From Spirometra erinaceieuropaei (taxonomy: Eukaryota; Platyhelminthes; Cestoda; Diphyllobothriidea; Diphyllobothriidae): a stretch of DNA of 64,000 nucleotides. Below, one piece after another: positions 13,576 to 23,961 of the stretch. The stretch covers positions 93,020 through 157,019 of the forward strand of contig CACRXP010000705.1 of assembly GCA_902702965.1 (NCBI GenBank), in the 5' to 3' direction. Numbering within the stretch: position 1 is the first letter of the stretch; every line of letters begins with the position of its first letter. The translations under genes and the position numbers were made by a program. The notes beneath the pieces were generated by a model. It had not been told where the DNA came from. It saw only the letters and a list, made by a program, of their open reading frames with translations, and searched no databases.

Positions 13576-14447
13576 CATTGGAAACCAATATACCGCATAT
13601 GTTCTTAAAAATAGTCATTTTATACTTGAGAGAATATGAAGAACTTTGCATTGAAGTTTATACACATGCTTGAGGTATCCTGTGAATATGTCGAATGGAG
13701 CTTGACGTAACATATCCGCCAACATCATTCATCTTTTTAAAAGGCAAATCACAACGTGCGACATTAATTGTCATCATTCTTCAATAAAACCTGCACAGTT
13801 TTTTGTAAGTTTGTGTAGTACAAGCAGTTTCATTTGGGCTGGGGAACGTCCGTATGACAAATGTGTCTGGCGCGAGTGTTTTAATTAAAGTTAAATGAAT
13901 CCTAAATACGAAGTACTATTTGATTAAACGATCTTTGACTTGGAAAAGTGGAGGTTAACCCATACCAAACCGATTTGTTGGGTGTAAATGGGCATGAAGT
14001 TTCGTCTGCAAAGTGAATAAATTTATACACATTTTTTGTTATAGCCCTTCGTACAAGACTTATACGATAATTGCAATAACGCATTTTGTCAACGCATTCA
14101 GATGTCTGGTGCACAGGTTGACATGTCGAATGCTGCAGCCATCGATGACTTTGATAGCAAATTGGATTTTTTATTTTAAGTTTTGTGCACAATATGTTTG
14201 AGATAGGTTATGACAGCTAGCTCCAAATTTTGACACGATAAGATTTCTATGGGCGCGCTGTACTACAGCATTCTAAAAGTCATGTTTCGTAGCCTGCAAA
14301 CAAAGGGCGACCTATTCCGCCAATCACATTTAATGCAATCTCCAATTAATTTGGCTTAACTTTAGCAGCGCCGCCTGGAGCAATTCGTATATTATAAACA
14401 CAAACTGAAAAAATTATATTCATCGGGGACGTCGCTTTTGCAAATCA
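13576..14447. other. Upstream region of the plus gene, block A
   Basis: No separate gene is seen. The stretch matches 43,227-44,095 in block B. From about 14,250 the sequence also resembles the reverse complement of the region just upstream of the minus genes, so it likely holds the plus gene's 5' untranslated region. No promoter motif could be assigned. Confidence 0.4.
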
Positions 14448-16391
14448 ATGGGACTCTTGCCAACCCTGATAGTTTTACTTTGGCCTGTAATATCCGTCAG
14501 CTGCTGCAGACATTCTGACGGTAATAGTGTGCCACCTGTTTCTGCTTGTGTTACGTTCGTAGTAATTTATTATCTTTCATAATTTCCGTCAATTTAACAA
14601 TCTCAAATAACCCTCAGTTGATCACAGTTGTCTGAGAAGAATTGTCATTGGAAAAGATATAGTGCAATATAATAGGGACTTTATTTTACACGAAAATATG
14701 AGGTCTTACCTCACACACATGTCTTGCTAGTTTGACAAGATGTGAAATATGCATTGAGTATATGGTAATTCCAAAAGTTTTCCAGAGCATTTTTTTCAAA
14801 AATGTAAGCCAATGTTCTATTTTGTGTAAACACACATTTGCCCTTGATGCAACAAATTAGCAGGAAATACAAAGCTGCATTAACTGTTTAGTTTCAAAAC
14901 CACAAGTATTGTATTAACTTTTTCTGGTTCAATGTCGACCACTGGTATTTGTGATATGAATGTTTTTTTTTTCTTGTATTCCGAATAAGCTTCTGCAGTG
15001 GTATTTGCAAATAACCATAAACACAAAAATGTATCCAATGCCAGTACTCAGAGATTTCTTCATTTTAAAGAATCAAGTAAACTTATGATCAGTAGCAAAT
15101 CTTGGTCAACATCGATTGGTATAATATGTAAGCGGTCAAGACGGACAAAACCATATGGTAAACGACGCAGACGCAATGACGGTACGGCAAGAGGAAGCAA
15201 ATAAAAGTGTTAATAAGAATTAGTTATAAGAAGATAATTTTTAAATTCAGATATTCCAGTGTCCGTTAGAATAATTTGGTAAATGTATGCGCGGTAATCG
15301 ACAAGTATAACCCACTCCTGAAATCAACAACTTAAATAAATAATACGATGATTGATGAGCAATATATGTGTATATGTGTATGTATCAACATGTTGTGGGA
15401 GACGTACAAAAGTGTGTTGTAGACTGTATTATTATAAACTGTTTTCAAATAGGATTTACAAATATCAATATACACCTTTGCTACGCTCTTTTTGTAGAGC
15501 AACTAAAATGCAAAAACGATGGTATGGACCATCATTATCTGCTCCAAAGAATTCCGTCAGGATTTTTGAGTATACACCATAGGCCAAACTCCTATACTAT
15601 GATGACCATGAGAGTGTCAGACAAACCAACCATTGGTGACTGTCGTCGTTTAAAAATTCATCCGAGGTTTAACATGACACTCCAGTGTCAAGTTTACTTT
15701 CCGTATATAAGGTATTCTTTGAATTATTCGGTAGGTTTATAAAAATAAGCACAATCGCTTATTGTTATAACCTTATTCGTAATGAGTTAACAAATTATTT
15801 AGATGGACAGAACTAGATTTTTCTATTTTCTGTAGTTTGTTTTGTTAAATGGCACATCAGCATTCGAAATTTTTTCCCTTTTATACGACTGCAAGACTGT
15901 AATTATTTTGTGCACTTGAACTCTTTAAATTATATTAAAACCGAACTTTACGAAATCCATGAATGCACCCCATTTTCGATTAAAACATGGCCTTTTGCAG
16001 TGCAATGCTTAATCACATGTAATGTGCTTAGAATATCAACGGCTGTCCGCCGACGTCGGAGGAGCCGCCCATGGAAGAAAAGGCCGTGGGACTTCGTGTG
16101 AAGCACATAAATGCTTTGGCTACATTTGAGTACCGTGCAAATTGTGGCCTCATTTGGAACAAGTTCCGTCTGCTTCTTGTCGATGTCAACTTCTGCGACC
16201 TGAAAACGGCTGTCTCCCATGCACTTTCAACAAGAACAGATGCTCTTAGCTGTGGAGCCAATGCATCCATATTACACCTTCCGATCTATACAAAATTAGC
16301 GTTGCGAATCAGGCCATCACCTAGTTGTGTTTATGAAAATCCGCGTGCCTTCGTTACCTTTGCTGACAAAATAACATGTCTAGAAATATAG
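14448..16391 (+). CDS. Putative secreted protein, three exons (copy A-plus)
   Basis: Function is unknown. The model is exon 1 14,448-14,520, exon 2 15,498-15,730 and exon 3 16,032-16,391 (stop TAG), giving 221 residues. Introns are GT-AG: donor GTAATA with acceptor TTGTAG (phase 1), then donor GTAGGT with acceptor GCTTAG (phase 0). The signal peptide starts MGLLP and is followed by a Cys-Cys pair. Exon 2 contains CKNDG, LLQRIPSG, VSDKP, a NMT glycosylation site and VYFPYIRYSL. Exon 3 contains NALATFEYRA, IWNKFR, LVDVNF and KLALRIRP and ends CLEI. One codon is missing in exon 3 relative to copy B-plus (RTD in place of RTGD). A NAS site adds a second likely glycosylation site. It is about 60% identical in protein to the minus copies, with the frame kept throughout. 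Confidence 0.72.
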
Positions 16392-18475
16392 ACAAGGTTG
16401 TTGATCTTGAATATTCAATACTCTCCAATACACGTTTGCAACCAGTTCATTCCCTTTGATATTTCGTCGCAAACATATATTGTTCCTAACTCTAAAGGTG
16501 ATTTGGAATGAAAAAAACTCTCGTAGCTAGGCATGATAAACATTTTGTATGTTGAGACTAACCTGGTGAGTAAAACTAAATTTGCGTGATCATTTTTTGT
16601 GCATGACGAAAGGGTAGTAAGAATTAAGGCAAATTAGTAAGCCCTACCGCTCAAGTTTTAAAAATTATCAATCAGTTATTTACGAGTCTAGTCAGCAATG
16701 GCGCGTTCTTCCAAAAGAAAAATCCTTCTTGGCGTATCAAAATGGATTATACGCCTAGGAAACGGCTTATGGATACTTTGCCATATGCGTTTCGTATAAT
16801 GACAGATAAAGGACGTTCAAATGCGTTTGCGATTTTGGGACACACTTAGGAGTTGTGTTGAATTTAAGTGGAGGTAAACTAGTTCCGCAACGTGTATCTA
16901 AGATAAGTGGTTTTGATTCGTACCTAGAAGACCCATACCATCTCATACCAATATGCCAAACAAGTCGGTGAACTTTGAGTGAATGTGCAGGGCGTGTTTT
17001 CCTATCATAAAAGGGGCAAGGTGAGTACGCCTCAATGCCAAATTTAATAGCGTGCACGAAGGATGAGTTTTTTTCAAAGTGACAATTGCTAAACAGAAGT
17101 CTACGTAAAAAGTGTGCGAATTTTGACGCACGCATGTCAAAATTCAAGTGGCTCGGTTATATCGGCCAGTCATTCATATCATATACGTAGGTTGCAAACG
17201 ATGTCGATAATTTGGAGATAACTAGGACGTTACAGCAAATACCGCTAAACGCAGGGTTTCAATATTTTAATAAGGTGGGGAACTGGGTTTGAATTCCTGA
17301 ACCAATGATATGCATAGTCTTTTTTGATGTAATACCAGGAAAACCTAAGAAGGTTAGCGTCATGAACACCTCTGCCTACTTAGCGTAGATGACTGTTGCA
17401 AATCTACATGCAAACTGGTAAGAGAGTGCTGATAGTCATTAAGCCACTCGGTACCACAGACGAAACCAATAGTAATGATTATCCACTTTGCCGACAGTAT
17501 CGAGGGCGATGTCTGAAGACCTCGATGCATTTGCAGATGGTCATTCATTATACATCGCTAATGCTGTCGATCTATACTAATTTGCTTCCCTTTTTAAATA
17601 TAAGGGCGGGTGCATTTAACAAGGAATATATTTCAAGTCTGACAAATTCTATTTTCTCGAGTAGACGTTTATTTAACATTTGCTAATGTTCGTGATTTTT
17701 TTTCAAATTCATCCGGAAGATTATTAGCATTTTAATGGTAAGCTATATTTCAGAAGGTTATTCATCTTCATTCTGCGCATTGATGCCTAGAAGTGACTAG
17801 ACATTTCGACACCCGGTCCCTCAGAATTGAGGTGGGTTTCCTGTGACACGTATTTCATGCATGGTTGAGTAATGTCATATTCTTGATTTTGTTTCTGCAT
17901 GCTCGAGGTAGAATTAGGGCAAGCTCACTGAATGTTGTATAGGTTTGATTATATGGCTCCTGAATATTCCTAAGCGAAACATCTTGTGTTAAATACGGTT
18001 GCAAAGACACAAAGAGGGAATTCAGGTTTAAAGAGTAGAGAAGGTTGTCGAATTAAATCTTTCAAACCCGGATATCTGTAAGGAAGTAAGGAGCTGTACC
18101 ACTTGTGGTTGAGTGCATACGCTACAGGAAGTTCCGTTTCCGAAAATCTATCTTGTTTGGCATGGCTTAAACAGAATTCCAACATTCCCACTGATTCTTT
18201 ATCTACGAGTGGTGTATGGGTTTGATTGTATGACATCTGAATATTTTTATTCGAGACATCTTGCTTTAAATAGGTTTGTAAAGATACGGATAACGACATA
18301 ACGTTTAAAGAGAAGAAGAATTCACACAATTTAATCTTCTGCAGTCGGATCGCTATAAGACATTTTAGGAATTAAAGAGCTGTATGAATTAGATTTGATT
18401 AGGTTTGCTTGAGAAAGTTTAGTTTTTGAAACTCTATCTTCCTTATGTTTAGCTATGTTTAAATGTTTAAAGTTG
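16392..18475. other. 3' flank of the plus gene, block A
   Basis: No gene is supported. The stretch matches 46,041-48,160 in block B. The part from 17,790 to 18,180 recurs at 20,600-20,985 and at 47,480-47,870. No clear AATAAA signal follows the gene's stop codon within the first 150 bases. Confidence 0.45.
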
Positions 18476-20590
18476 AGACTTGCTCCAGGCAACCATTTGT
18501 TTTGCAGATATTTTACAAAATCAGTATCTTAAAATGCACTTGTGTAATGCAATACGTTTTGTCAACTGATGTGTTGCTCCCTTGTTTTGAGTCCTGTGCT
18601 GGTCTGCTACACCTACTTTACTAATTATAACCTTCGGTTTGTCATTACAATCATCTCAATGCAGCTCCAAATATCATATTTATAGGTGAACGCTTTCATC
18701 CCTTATGGATTGCCAGCAAAAGCTTAAGGTGATTTGCGAGCATAAAACGCACATATGTTTAAAATCCTATATCAGCACCCGGTTACTACAATCTCCGTTT
18801 GCAGTGTTAATTATTCACTTGCTGTTTATCTGCTCAACATATCATATAATTTGTATAGTATAGTCTGGCAAACATTTGGTTTGCAGCTATTTTGCAGATA
18901 AATTTCGGGCTTTGCTAAATTCAGCATAGCAATCAGAACGTATTTATTAATTAATTTTATTTGACAGTAGCACTTAACTTTATGTATGGTATTTTCTGTC
19001 CAATAATTGCGTGTAGTTAATGCTATAAATTAATCAAACACAATAAGATATTTTAAGTGCATACCAGTATTCATCGCAGGCTTATAATATTTTGATAAGG
19101 AGGGTGTTGGCTCCGCATTGGTGCACTTATGCGTAATTGGTCATGATGTGGTACCAAGTAAATACAATGCTCTTTCCGTTAAGGAAATGATAAGATAGGT
19201 TTTTCGTAAAATATGAGGGTCCGCTGAGTACGCTTCAAAGTGAAAATGAAGGACTAAACTGGAATGAGTTAAACAGTACGAAAATTACTAAAAAAAGCAT
19301 AGGTAAAAAAATGTGCAAATTACGATACACGCATTTCGAAATTGTAGTTGCCCGGTTATGTCGCCCCGGTCATCGATATCATATACGGAAGACGCAACTG
19401 GTGTCGCTTATTGCGAGTTCAATATGACGTCACAGCGCACTCGCGGTCCGTTGTCAACCATTGTCAGCCCAATAAATTATGCGTTCCTATGTCTCCCTTC
19501 TTCCTTCTCAGTCATGTCCACATGCTAAAATTGCACACTTCGCATTTTTTGAGTGCCACTTACGCATATCAAGACCACCTGTCTCTGTTATAAATCGCCC
19601 TGCTAACTCTTCGGACAGCGCTGGTAGACATTCTGTCACTCGGAAGAACAGACAAACACGAAAACTCTCAGCATTTAGGCAACGCCTGTTTTTGCTTCTG
19701 AAATCAACCGCATTACGTGTGGCAGTTTAATGCTGTCCCAAATTTCTATAATATTGTTTTCATACTTCTGCGCATGGGTAATATCGTGTGGCTTCAAACT
19801 TCGGCAAGCAATCATTCAGCAATGAGATCCGTTTTCCAATACAGGTATTTAATTTATAATTGGATGAAGTAGATCCAGAAGAACCTTCCTAGTTGTTGAT
19901 TCACTAGAGATGCATATGTTTGTTCGTATTATGCAGCTGTCCAACTGGGTGTTCCGGTACGCTACAGTAAATATCCTTTCACTACATCTACATTACCTAC
20001 AGTTTAAAAACCTGCAGAGTGCATCATAAAACAGAATTGACCACTTTACTTGTAGGTTGGAACAAATATTCTGCGCAATGTAATGAGTTTACTTGCTTAT
20101 ATTCAAGAATCCTGGTATCCGCAAAAAACCGTAAGATTCTAGAGTGATCAGACTCTGCGTAATCGTTTTGTAAACTCACATATACAAGGACTGTTTTACA
20201 AAGGATATCCAAAGCAACTTACGACAGCCTGCATTTGTGTGGTGATGACCACCCAATCAACAGCGGTAACCTTTTTTTTTGAGTACAACCTTGCCTACCT
20301 TCCTGTTCTTAACCATAGTTATATTTGCATAGGTAATTTCTCGCAAGTCTCTATATACTTCTGATTGCAGCAATCTGCGGTGATTAAACGCGTTTTCACT
20401 ATTATGCAACATGGCCATAAAGAACGTTTTCGTTGACTTCCACCAAACTAATAACAATTGAACCTTTTACAAAAACCCTCGAATTCAAACTCGCGGTCAG
20501 ATTTCTGTTCTTACTAATAAAATGCCAAAAACACTTAAGGCACAGTGGATGCGAACCGTGGTGGCATCTTGGGGTGGCAACATTCTGTTA
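18476..20590 (+). repeat. Dispersed module N, copy 1
   Basis: The first part (18,563-19,400) recurs at 22,383-23,214. From 19,063 to about 20,570 it recurs at 28,580-30,120. Shorter matches are at 25,400-26,500 (plus) and at 6,670-7,050, 36,370-36,620 and 54,750-55,840 (minus). Frames inside it are shadows without consistent start or splice signals. The conserved core reads on plus as pieces such as RNPKRH and LHTSHF, vaguely like the 5' part of the Penelope copies, so a Penelope origin is possible but unproven. Confidence 0.6.
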
Positions 20591-20599
20591 GACAGTTGT

Positions 20600-20985
20600 A
20601 CCTTGAAGCGACTAGACATTTCGACACCCGGTCCCTCAGAAATGAGGTGGGTTTCTTGTGACACGTATTTCATACATGGCTGAGTAATGTCATATTCTTG
20701 ATTTTGTTTCCGCATGCTCGAGGTAGAATTACGGCGAGCTCACTAGATGTTGTTTAGTGTTGATTCTATGGCGCCTGACTATTCCTAAGCGAGACATCTT
20801 GTGTTAAATACGGTTGCAATGATACGAAGAGGGACTTCAGGTTTAACGAGTATAGAATTTTATCGAATTATATCTTTCAAATTCGGATATCTGTAAGGAA
20901 GTAAAACGCTGTATCACTTGTGGTTGAGACCATACGCTACAGGAAGTTCCGTTTGCGTAAATCTATCTTGTTGTGCATGGCTGAA
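20600..20985 (+). repeat. Partial copy of 17,790-18,180 at the left edge of the array
   Basis: The sequence follows the 3' flank of the plus gene closely until about 20,985, where it stops abruptly and the tandem array begins. The break corresponds to about position 18,172 in the uninterrupted copy. Confidence 0.7.
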
Positions 20986-21012
20986 GCGTTGACTTCTAAA
21001 CCAACAGGTCGC

Positions 21013-21025
21013 GAGTTCGAGGCTC
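21013..21025 (+). promoter_or_regulatory. Pol III B box, array unit 1
   Basis: GAGTTCGAGGCTC fits the B-box core GTTCGANNC. The matching A box is absent because the array begins downstream of where it should be, so this unit is probably silent on its own. Confidence 0.6.
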
Positions 21026-21054
21026 GAGGTGTTTCACACTTGGGGCTTGAGTAT

Positions 21055-21099
21055 GGCTGGCTGACGACGGCTAATAAGCCAGAAATGGCCATTCCAGTC
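21055..21099 (+). ncRNA. Hammerhead-like ribozyme, array unit 1
   Basis: Stem I is GGCTGG (21,055-21,060) with CCAGTC (21,094-21,099), six pairs with one G-U. The core CTGACGA is followed by stem II GGCT/AGCC with loop AATA, then GAAA. Stem III is the self-complementary ATGGCCAT with no loop, so it could form only poorly in a monomer but well in a dimer. The predicted cut follows ATT at 21,091-21,093. An unpaired C and A flank stem II, where a G-C pair is usual. Confidence 0.6.
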
Positions 21100-21283
21100 T
21101 CCCTTGTCTTTGTCGGCAATACTATTCTGCCTATTTATCATGCGCCGCTGTGCGGCTGCTGGTTGGGCTCGAGAGAGTGTCCATAAGGCACAACGGAACG
21201 AGTGAGTTCCGTATGAACGATCGGTGAGCGCCCCCCTTAACAATGCATATTCCCGATCGAAAACCGACAAGGCAACGGGCTCG

Positions 21284-21340
21284 TGGCCCGGTGAGTAGAG
21301 GCGTTGACTTCTAAACCAACAGGTCGCGAGTTCGAGGCTC
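21284..21340 (+). promoter_or_regulatory. tRNA-Arg-like pol III promoter, array unit 2
   Basis: The A box is TGGCCCGGTGAG (21,284-21,295) and the B box GAGTTCGAGGCTC (21,328-21,340). Between them GACTTCTAAA matches the anticodon loop of tRNA-Arg(TCT). The acceptor arm is not tRNA-like, so this is a derived promoter and not a working tRNA. Confidence 0.65.
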
Positions 21341-21368
21341 GGGTGTTCCACACTTCGGGCTTGGGTAT

Positions 21369-21413
21369 GGCTGGCTGACGACGGCTAATAAGCCAGAAAT
21401 GGCCATTCCAGTC
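21369..21413 (+). ncRNA. Hammerhead-like ribozyme, array unit 2
   Basis: The motif is identical to unit 1: core CTGACGA at 21,375-21,381, GAAA after stem II, palindromic stem III and CCAGTC closing stem I at 21,408-21,413. Confidence 0.6.
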
Positions 21414-21595
21414 TCCCTTGTCTTTTTCGGTAATACTATTCTGCCTATATATCATGCGCCGCTGCGCGGCTAGTGGTTGGGCTCGAGAGAGATTCCATAA
21501 GGCACAACGGAACGAGTGAGTTCCGTATGAACGATCGGTGAGCGCCCCCTAACATTGTATATTCCCGATCGAAAACCGACAAGGCAACGGGCTCG

Positions 21596-21652
21596 TGACC
21601 CGGTGAGTAGAGGCGTTGACTTCTAAACCAACAGGTCGCGAGTTCGAGGCTC
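21596..21652 (+). promoter_or_regulatory. tRNA-Arg-like pol III promoter, array unit 3
   Basis: The A box TGACCCGGTGAG differs by one base from units 2 and 5 (G to A). The B box is at 21,640-21,652 and is intact. Confidence 0.6.
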
Positions 21653-21681
21653 GAGGTGTTTCACACTTCGGGCTTGAGTAT

Positions 21682-21726
21682 GGCTGGCTGACGACGGCTA
21701 ATAAGCCAGAAATGGCCATTCCAGTC
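21682..21726 (+). ncRNA. Hammerhead-like ribozyme, array unit 3
   Basis: The core CTGACGA is at 21,688-21,694, and all stems are as in units 1 and 2. The sequence just after stem I reads ACCC where other units have TCCC, outside the pairing. Confidence 0.6.
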
Positions 21727-21908
21727 ACCCTTGTCTTTGTCGGTAATAGCATTCTGCCTATATATAATGCGCCGCTGCGCGGCTGCTGGTTGGGCTCGAG
21801 AGAGAGCCCTTAAGGCACAACGGAACGAGTGAGTTCCGTATGAACGATCGGTGAGTGCCCCCTAGCATTGTATATTCCCGATCGAAAACCGACAGGGCAA
21901 CGGGCTCG

Positions 21909-21965
21909 TGGCCCGGTAAGCAGAGGCGTTGACTTCTAAACCAACATGTCGCGAGTTCGAGAGTC
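21909..21965 (+). promoter_or_regulatory. tRNA-Arg-like pol III promoter, array unit 4
   Basis: The A box is TGGCCCGGTAAG. The B box at 21,953-21,965 keeps GTTCGA but its end is changed to GAGTC. CAACATG replaces CAACAGG in the variable part. Confidence 0.55.
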
Positions 21966-21993
21966 GGGTTTTCCACACTTCGGGCTTGGGTAT

Positions 21994-22038
21994 GGCTGGC
22001 TGACGACGGCCAATAAGCCAGAAATGACCATTCCAGTC
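21994..22038 (+). ncRNA. Degenerate hammerhead-like ribozyme, array unit 4
   Basis: The core CTGACGA (22,000-22,006) and stem I are kept. Stem II has GGCC facing AGCC (one mismatch next to the loop) and stem III reads ATGACCAT, which breaks the palindrome. Cleavage is expected to be weaker than in units 1-3. Confidence 0.5.
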
Positions 22039-22220
22039 TCCCTTGTCTTTGTCGGTAATATCATTCTGCCTATATATCATGCGCCGCTGCGCGGCTAGTG
22101 GTTGGGCTCGAGAGAGATTCCATAAGGCACAACGGAACGAGTGAGTTCCGTATGAACGATCGGTGAGCGCCCCCTAACATTGTATATTCCCGATCAAAAA
22201 CCGACAAGGCAACGGGCTCG

Positions 22221-22277
22221 TGGCCCGGTGAGTAAAGGCGTTGACTTCTAAACCAACAGGTCGCGAGTTCGAGGCTC
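22221..22277 (+). promoter_or_regulatory. tRNA-Arg-like pol III promoter, array unit 5
   Basis: The A box is TGGCCCGGTGAG (22,221-22,232) and the B box 22,265-22,277, with the same TTCTAAA loop between them. Confidence 0.6.
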
Positions 22278-22305
22278 AGGTTTTCCACACTTCGGGCTTG
22301 GGTAT

Positions 22306-22350
22306 GGCTGGCTGACGACGGCCAATAAGCCAGAAATGACCATTCCAGTC
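22306..22350 (+). ncRNA. Degenerate hammerhead-like ribozyme, array unit 5
   Basis: It carries the same stem II and stem III changes as unit 4, so units 4 and 5 share a more recent ancestor. The array ends 32 bases further on. Confidence 0.5.
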
Positions 22351-22382
22351 TCCCTTGTCTTTGTCGGTAATAGCATTCTGCC

Positions 22383-23214
22383 CAACTATTTGCTCCCTTG
22401 TTTTGAGTCCTGTGCTGGTCCGTGACACCTACTTTACTAATTATAACCTTCAGTTTGTCATTAAAATCTACTCAATGCAGCTCCAAATATTATATTTAGC
22501 GGTTGACGCTTTCATCGGTTATGGATTGCCAGAAAACGCGAAATGTTAATTGCGAGCATAAAACACACATATGTTTAAAATCCTATATCAGCGCCCGGTT
22601 ACTACAATCTCCGTTTGCAGTGTTAATTATTTACTTGCTGTTTATCTGCACAACATATTGTATAATCTGCATAGTATATTCTGGCAAACATTTGGTTTGC
22701 GGATATTTTGCTGATAAAATTCCGGTTTTGCTAAATTCAGCATAGCATGTAGAGCGTATTTTTTTAATTAATTTTATGTGACAGTGGCACATTTTATTTT
22801 CAGTACGGTATTTTCTGTGCAATAATTGCATGTAGTTAATGCTGGAAATTAATAAAACACAATAAGATATTTTAAGTGCAAACCAGTATTCATTGCAAGC
22901 TTATAATATTTTGATAAGGAGGGTGTTGGCTCCGCATTGGTGGACTTATGCGTAATTGGTCATGATGTGGTACCCAGTAAATACAATTCTCTTTCTGTTA
23001 AGGAAATGATAAGGTAGGTTCTTCATAAAATATGAGTGTCCGCTGAGTGCGATTCAATGTGAAAATGAAGGACTAAACTGGAATGAGTTAAACAATACGA
23101 AAATTACTAAAAATAAGCATAGGTAAAAATTTGCAAATTACGATACACGTATGTCGAAATTGTAGTTGCCCGGTTATGTCGCCCCGGTCATCTATATCAT
23201 ATACGGAAGGCGCA
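22383..23214 (+). repeat. Module N fragment right of the array
   Basis: It matches 18,563-19,400 in order and orientation and ends abruptly at the LINE fragment. Compared with the intact arrangement, the array has replaced the stretch equivalent to about 18,172-18,563. Confidence 0.7.
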
Positions 23215-23961
23215 ACAATATGATCACTAGCACCAGTTGGCGGGAAATCTTGCATATCCAGCACACTCTCCTCATATCGAGTGAGCACCAGATCGAGGCA
23301 ATTTGAACGTTGCCCTTCCCTAACACGTGTTCCGAGAGTTACATTCTGGAAAAGTAGTTTTTCTGCTGCCAATTCAAGCAAATGCTGTCCGAATGTGTTC
23401 GATAGACCCGCAACCGTCCAAGCTTGCCAGTCGATATTGGGGGCGTTAAAGACCCCTACAATAAGGACGTCTCTGTTCGAGCAGGTCTTGCTCAGTTCCC
23501 TTAGGAGAAGGCTATCGTGTTCGGAAATCTGGTTTGGGGGACGATACACAACTGCAAACGCCAGCGGCCTGGCATATTTGGTGGAGATAGTTAAAGATAG
23601 GAATTCCACATCCGCTGTTGTTGTTGGATTATGCTCGGGGACCGCGGTTAGGTTGCAGCTAACGTAGACAGCGACCCCTCCTCCTCGGCTTCTCCTGTCT
23701 CTTCTGAACAGTTGGTAGCCTCTGAGGGATACCTCATGGTCTCCAATAGCTTCAGAAAGCCATGTTTCTGTCAAGGCGATGATATCTGGCGTGTGCTCGT
23801 CGATCAGAGTCCTGAGTTCATCCATCTTGTTAAACAGGCTCTGCACATTCGAATACAGCACCTTTAGTGTCCGTCTTCTCGAGGGGAACTGGCCCTGATT
23901 ACAAAGGGGGTTAGCCACAGGAGCGATCGTTTGATCTGTATTATCTTGCCTTCCTTTATTT
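23215..23961 (-). mobile_element. LINE endonuclease fragment (APE type), open frame
   Basis: A frame of about 245 residues runs without a stop on the minus strand from about 23,959 to 23,217. It shows the APE endonuclease of a CR1-like non-LTR retrotransposon: SNVQSLFNKMDEL, PDIIALTETWL with the catalytic Glu, RGGGVAVYV, VVYRPPN, FNAPNIDW, LDLVLTR and a terminal GASDH with the catalytic His. The usual GDFN has become GVFN, so a metal-binding Asp is lost and the enzyme should be dead. No reverse transcriptase follows. Both edges are sharp, against module N on the left and module M on the right. The open frame continues into both flanking modules by chance, making a 352-residue frame that is not a real protein. 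Lack of stops suggests a recent arrival. Confidence 0.85.

Larger units (their letters stand above)
5380..18475. repeat. Segmental duplication block A (partner of 34,330-48,160)
   Basis: About 13 kb is colinear with block B from end to end. It includes two oppositely oriented gene copies, a Penelope remnant between them, introns and flanks. Differences are mostly scattered point changes with a few indels, the largest being about 720 bases present only in block B (34,592-35,314). The colinearity of introns and intergenic DNA means the duplication was at DNA level, not by retroposition. A frame at 5,389-5,595, shared with 34,333-34,572, is open in both blocks but unrecognised. Confidence 0.85.
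20986..22382 (+). repeat. Tandem array of a hammerhead/tRNA-like unit, about 4.5 copies
   Basis: The unit is 312-314 bases, measured between successive CTGACGA cores at 21,061, 21,375, 21,688, 22,000 and 22,312. Each unit has, in order, a tRNA-Arg(TCT)-like pol III promoter region, a hammerhead-like motif and a hairpin-rich body. Examples in the third unit are GGGCTC/GAGCCC at 21,792-21,809 and CGGAAC/GTTCCG at 21,821-21,838. Units are nearly identical. The array starts inside the tRNA-like part, so the first unit has no A box, and ends just after the fifth ribozyme. This is the architecture of the Schistosoma Sm-alpha repeat and of metazoan retrozymes: pol III transcription, self-cleavage to monomers, possibly circularisation. 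Short open frames through it are artefacts of the unit. Confidence 0.8.

Noticed and set aside
21278..21345. A genuine tRNA-Arg gene
   Set aside because: A and B boxes and the TTCTAAA anticodon loop are present, but the acceptor stem and D arm do not fold, and the anticodon stem has a one-base imbalance. It is a derived pol III promoter.
20920..22288. Several 60-105 codon frames on both strands over the tandem array
   Set aside because: They repeat with the 313-bp unit and are explained by a non-coding tRNA/hammerhead repeat with few stops.
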